Source: Mansonella perstans (lineage: Eukaryota > Nematoda > Chromadorea > Rhabditida > Onchocercidae). Taken from it: a stretch of DNA of 15,565 nucleotides. Below the pieces are notes generated by a model. It was not told the origin of the DNA and did no database searches. It worked only from the letters and a program-made list of their open reading frames with translations. Both the position numbers and the translations under genes were made by a program. Where the stretch lies: contig JBAMDO010000462.1 of NCBI GenBank assembly GCA_037074765.1, positions 1 to 15,565 of the forward strand. Direction: 5' to 3'. This document shows positions 12,550 through 15,565 of the stretch, piece by piece (position 1 is the first letter of the stretch; each line of letters begins with the position of its first letter).

Positions 12550-14093
12550 CTTGATCTCAGAGTCCGATAATTTTTCTTGTGGCAAAATCGAATAAATTCC
12601 TTGTTTAATATTTAAGTTTTCCTTCATTAGAACTTTTAATTATTTGTTTCTTTTCAGGATCTTTGATAATTTTGCTTGTTTAGCGTAAGGAATCAATTTT
12701 TTTTATTCTGTTTACACGGGGATCACTTAAATCGGGCTTTTTTCATTTTATAATATGAAACAAGGGATTTATTCTTTCACAGGGAACACTTCTTGAAGTT
12801 TAAAAAATGCAATAAATGGAGTTTCACCAATTTTTTAACTTTTGAGAGCTAAATGAAATTTCCGTTTTTTAAATTTCTATCTCAGCTGCTACAATAAAAA
12901 GAGATTTTTAATTCATCGAATATCAAACAATACTTCAAACTGTACTATTTTTGATGAATATTTGTTTACAGAATTGATGATTATCTGATTTCTGTGACTT
13001 TACGACCTAATTTGCTTTTATTTGCATATCCAATTTATGTTAAATTCCTCTGAAATTTAATTTGTTTTTTCTTTAACATGAATTTATCTTAAAGAATACT
13101 TCTGTTTTAGTTTTCTTGTGCATTAAAAGTATTTTTTCATGGATACATAAAAATATTCCCTCTTTGCACATAGAAATATCTCTTCATCTATTAGATTGTT
13201 ACAGTGATTTTTTTTTTACACTTTTCATAATGTTTTGTAGGTTACCATGAAATAATATAATTTATCTTGGCAATATTCCCAATATATTGAATTCTTTGAT
13301 TGAACTGAGAGTTGCGTATATACGGTCTATTTAAAGATCTCACTGCTTTTACAGTGCTAATAATCATTATCAGATAAATTTTTTGTGCTTTAACTTATCT
13401 TCTTCCTTATATCTAAAAAAAACCGGATGTTGTGTCCTTATTTTTCATGATACTGATGGCAGTGATGATAACGATGATGCAACGAAAGCATTAATGATTA
13501 TAGTTGATGATAGTTGTTGCTGTATCTGTCTGCTACTCAAGAAAATATAAGTAGGTAAAGGTTTTTTTTATTGTTATCTGTTTGTTTTTTTCATCGATCT
13601 TAAATATTATATGCAAAAAAAAAAAGTGATGCTATAATTTACATTGCAAAGTTTTTTTTCTCCTCGTATCTCCATTTTTCCTTTTACGTTTTTGTATTCA
13701 GTAATTTTTTTTTATCTCTTCTATTTTTTTATGATTTATGTTTCTTCGTATTGCATGCTTTCTGAATTTCCGTACAAGCCAAGCCATCTATGCTATTAAA
13801 TTGCTTCCATATTTCCAATAATGGAATTATATGCTTTTTTTGAAATTCCTGTCATAAATTTTATGATTTTGTAACAAAATTTTTCTCCTATTTTGAATCC
13901 TATCAATGAAATTTTGTTCGATTTTTAACTTTAACTTCTGCAAAAAAGATTTGTAAAAGAAAGAAAAGAAACAGGAACTGAAAAGGTTTTTTGGAAGAAG
14001 GAATTTATGTTGGATTTATCTTTTAACCAAAATTCCTCTTATTGCTATAAAAAAGATAATGAGTAATAATATATTGAGATATTTCATTCTATG

Positions 14094-14111
14094 AAAGCAT
14101 TTGAATGCTTT
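14094..14111. repeat. Perfect short hairpin
   Basis: AAAGCATT, TG, AATGCTTT: an 8-bp perfect inverted repeat with a 2-nt centre. No T-run or other context assigns a role. Confidence 0.7.
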
Positions 14112-14524
14112 TTGCGAATATTCTGCGGAAGATTTTGGACTTTAAATTCCCCACATGTTTACTGTTGTCAAAATTGACTTTTTTAGAATTCGAAAATGTA
14201 TTATATAATGATATGAATGAAGGAAAAATTTGTACATAGACATCTATTTGTTCCTTATAAAATTTACACTCTTTGCCTTTTAATTATTGAGGTAATACGG
14301 AAATGAGGTTAGTAAAATCAAATAGTCCTGATGAAACATGGTATAGAATTAAATTGGTTAGATCACTTTTTTTTTCACCTTCGTCTTAAACATATTTCCA
14401 TTTCCTTGAGCAATTTAATAAAATCCAAATCAGGTATTCAGTTTGAATTTTTCGAAATGTTTAACTAAAAATCTGAGTGATAATTGATTTGTAAATAAAT
14501 AATGTAAATGCTTCTCCAAATATA

Positions 14525-14699
14525 TTTCATTACTGAAAATAGAGTTGATGACGCAAAATTATTTCTTTCCAAATCAAATTTTTTTCCAAATTTTTTGGTG
14601 TTTTTATTTTCTATTCTTAGAACATATTTCTGCATTCTTTCAATGTCCTTATTCGCCAGAAATAATTTCGCATCATTCACTGTACCGTCAATAATGAAA
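14525..14699. repeat. Imperfect inverted repeat, 42-bp arms, 91-bp spacer
   Basis: The left arm 14525-14566 and the reverse complement of 14658-14699 match at 33 of 42 bases. Both begin TTTCATTA and end AAATTATTTCT with G(A/C)TGA(C/T)GC-like cores. The two strands therefore encode look-alike peptides (DDAKLFL and NDAKLFL; RNNFAS on both). Possible foldback element or degenerate miniature transposon; no target-site duplication was identified. Confidence 0.7.
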
Positions 14700-14914
14700 A
14701 TTACTGTTTAGAGTAAATGACACCAATTTTTTGAGACTAGTAGAAATGTGCAGTATTCCTTTATCTGTTAATTTACCTCTTCGATGTTTCATAGATTCAA
14801 TTTTCTTAATTCAAACTATCCGAAATCGTATAATGCTTTCTGAAAATTGCTATCATTCATTAACTCAAGTTAAACAATACTCGGTTGTTGTTCTTCCTTA
14901 TTAATTAATTTACA

Positions 14915-14935
14915 TTTTTTTTTTTTTTTTTTTTT
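14915..14935. repeat. Poly-T run (21 T)
   Basis: Uninterrupted T run on the plus strand. Confidence 0.95.
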
Positions 14936-15565
14936 GCAAAAACTACTGAAATAAATTCATCTGCTATAATTTTAGTTTTGTACTTTTTTAAACCTTTGTG
15001 TTGAAATGGATCTTTGAGCAGAACTAATTTTTAAAGTTTTACATTCTCATTTTTGAACAGCGAGTCTTTATTTCAAAATCTTTAGTCCAAATTAGCTTGA
15101 TGAAGCTAGGCAGATTTGCTATTTGACATTTTTGACTATTTAGCAGATTCATTTTGCCAACTTTATGTTTCCATGATCATTGCATAGCAAAATTACGTCA
15201 CCTTTTGTAGATGAGTAAAAATTTCCAAATATTTTAGAATATACAACAGCATTATGACACAGATCAACATAATATTGAGACATTTAAAGATTTATGCAGT
15301 GTTAATTATTTTAGCTTGGGTTGTATTAATTGCATATTAGCTGTGTTTGAATTCTAATTTCTAAATTTGCTAAATCCAAACAAACGATTTCTATTCACCT
15401 TGATTAGCATGATCAAGATAATGTTGTTGATATTCATCGAATAACGAAGAAAAAAATAAATTGTATCAAAAAAAAAAGTGTAGAATTGGCTAATTGCTTA
15501 CTGATAATGCATTTTGCAGTAATGATTCCTTTGCATAATCCATTTGCAATAATCAATATTTCCTT

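Larger units (their letters stand above)
12227..15565. other. AT-rich region after the last supported pix-1 exon
   Basis: The exon before it ends in phase 0 with ATG-GTTAGT, so transcription continues into this region. I found no exon with PIX C-terminal features (proline-rich linker, GIT-binding segment, coiled coil). Phase-0 acceptors that would end the protein quickly occur at 12658 (Asp-Leu-stop) and 12783 (GTLLEV-stop). AATAAA follows at 12811-12816 and 12893-12898. A 58-codon open frame follows an acceptor at 13374. Further AATAAA occur near 14417, 14490, 14950 and 15457. The remainder is homopolymer-rich DNA without supported genes on either strand. Confidence 0.55.

Noticed and set aside
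12950..13000. TTGATGA ... TTGATGA ... CTGA, a second C/D snoRNA look-alike
   Set aside because: Boxes are only about 45 nt apart, there is no closing stem, and no rRNA-like guide was recognised.
13935..14066. Open frame with FVKERKETGTEK and a following stop, as a possible pix-1 terminal exon
   Set aside because: The only acceptor is a poor GCAAAAAAG, the phase needed does not fit the last exon, and no family signal is present.
15061..15126. Short open segment after TTTTTGAACAG (RVFISKSLVQ...)
   Set aside because: Phase fits but the peptide is only about 20 residues with no PIX likeness; equally likely by chance in this AT-rich tract.

Overview
This window looks like nuclear DNA of a parasitic nematode, most likely a filarial or other spirurid worm (an inference). 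It is strongly AT-rich. Its genes are split into short exons of 20-219 bp, separated by introns of about 80-700 bp with TTTCAG-type acceptors. Both well-resolved proteins look animal and nematode-like. Almost no gene is visible as one open frame; the models below come from joining exons by homology, splice sites and phase.

Layout. (1) Bases 1-636, + strand: the last two coding exons of a gene entering from the left. They end in what looks like the C-terminal half of an SH2 domain. (2) 637-1628: convergent intergenic/3' UTR DNA. (3) 1629-5032, - strand: a complete ten-exon gene for translation initiation factor eIF4A (C. elegans inf-1), 415 codons, with every DEAD-box motif. One intron has a GC donor. 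The largest intron (3561-4253) appears to carry an intronic box C/D snoRNA at 3858-3929. (4) 5033-7872: a divergent intergenic region of about 2.8 kb with an A/C-skewed block and AT and GA microsatellites. (5) 7873-12226, + strand: nine coding exons of a PIX-family Rho GEF (pix-1; SH3, DH and PH domains, 454 codons so far). (6) 12227-15565: AT-rich DNA with no firmly supported exon. It is either a long intron or the 3' end of pix-1, with several weak terminal-exon candidates and one inverted repeat.

Functionally, the window holds a housekeeping translation gene with a probable ribosome-modification RNA in its intron, flanked by two signalling genes: an SH2 protein and a Rac/Cdc42 exchange factor. 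Nothing suggests bacterial, viral or transposon genes. The most interesting item is the snoRNA candidate. It has a C box, degenerate D' and C' boxes, a D box and a 6-bp closing stem. Its 10-nt guide matches the conserved 18S rRNA segment just before the 530 loop, in the same kind of host gene (translation factor) that carries snoRNAs in other animals.
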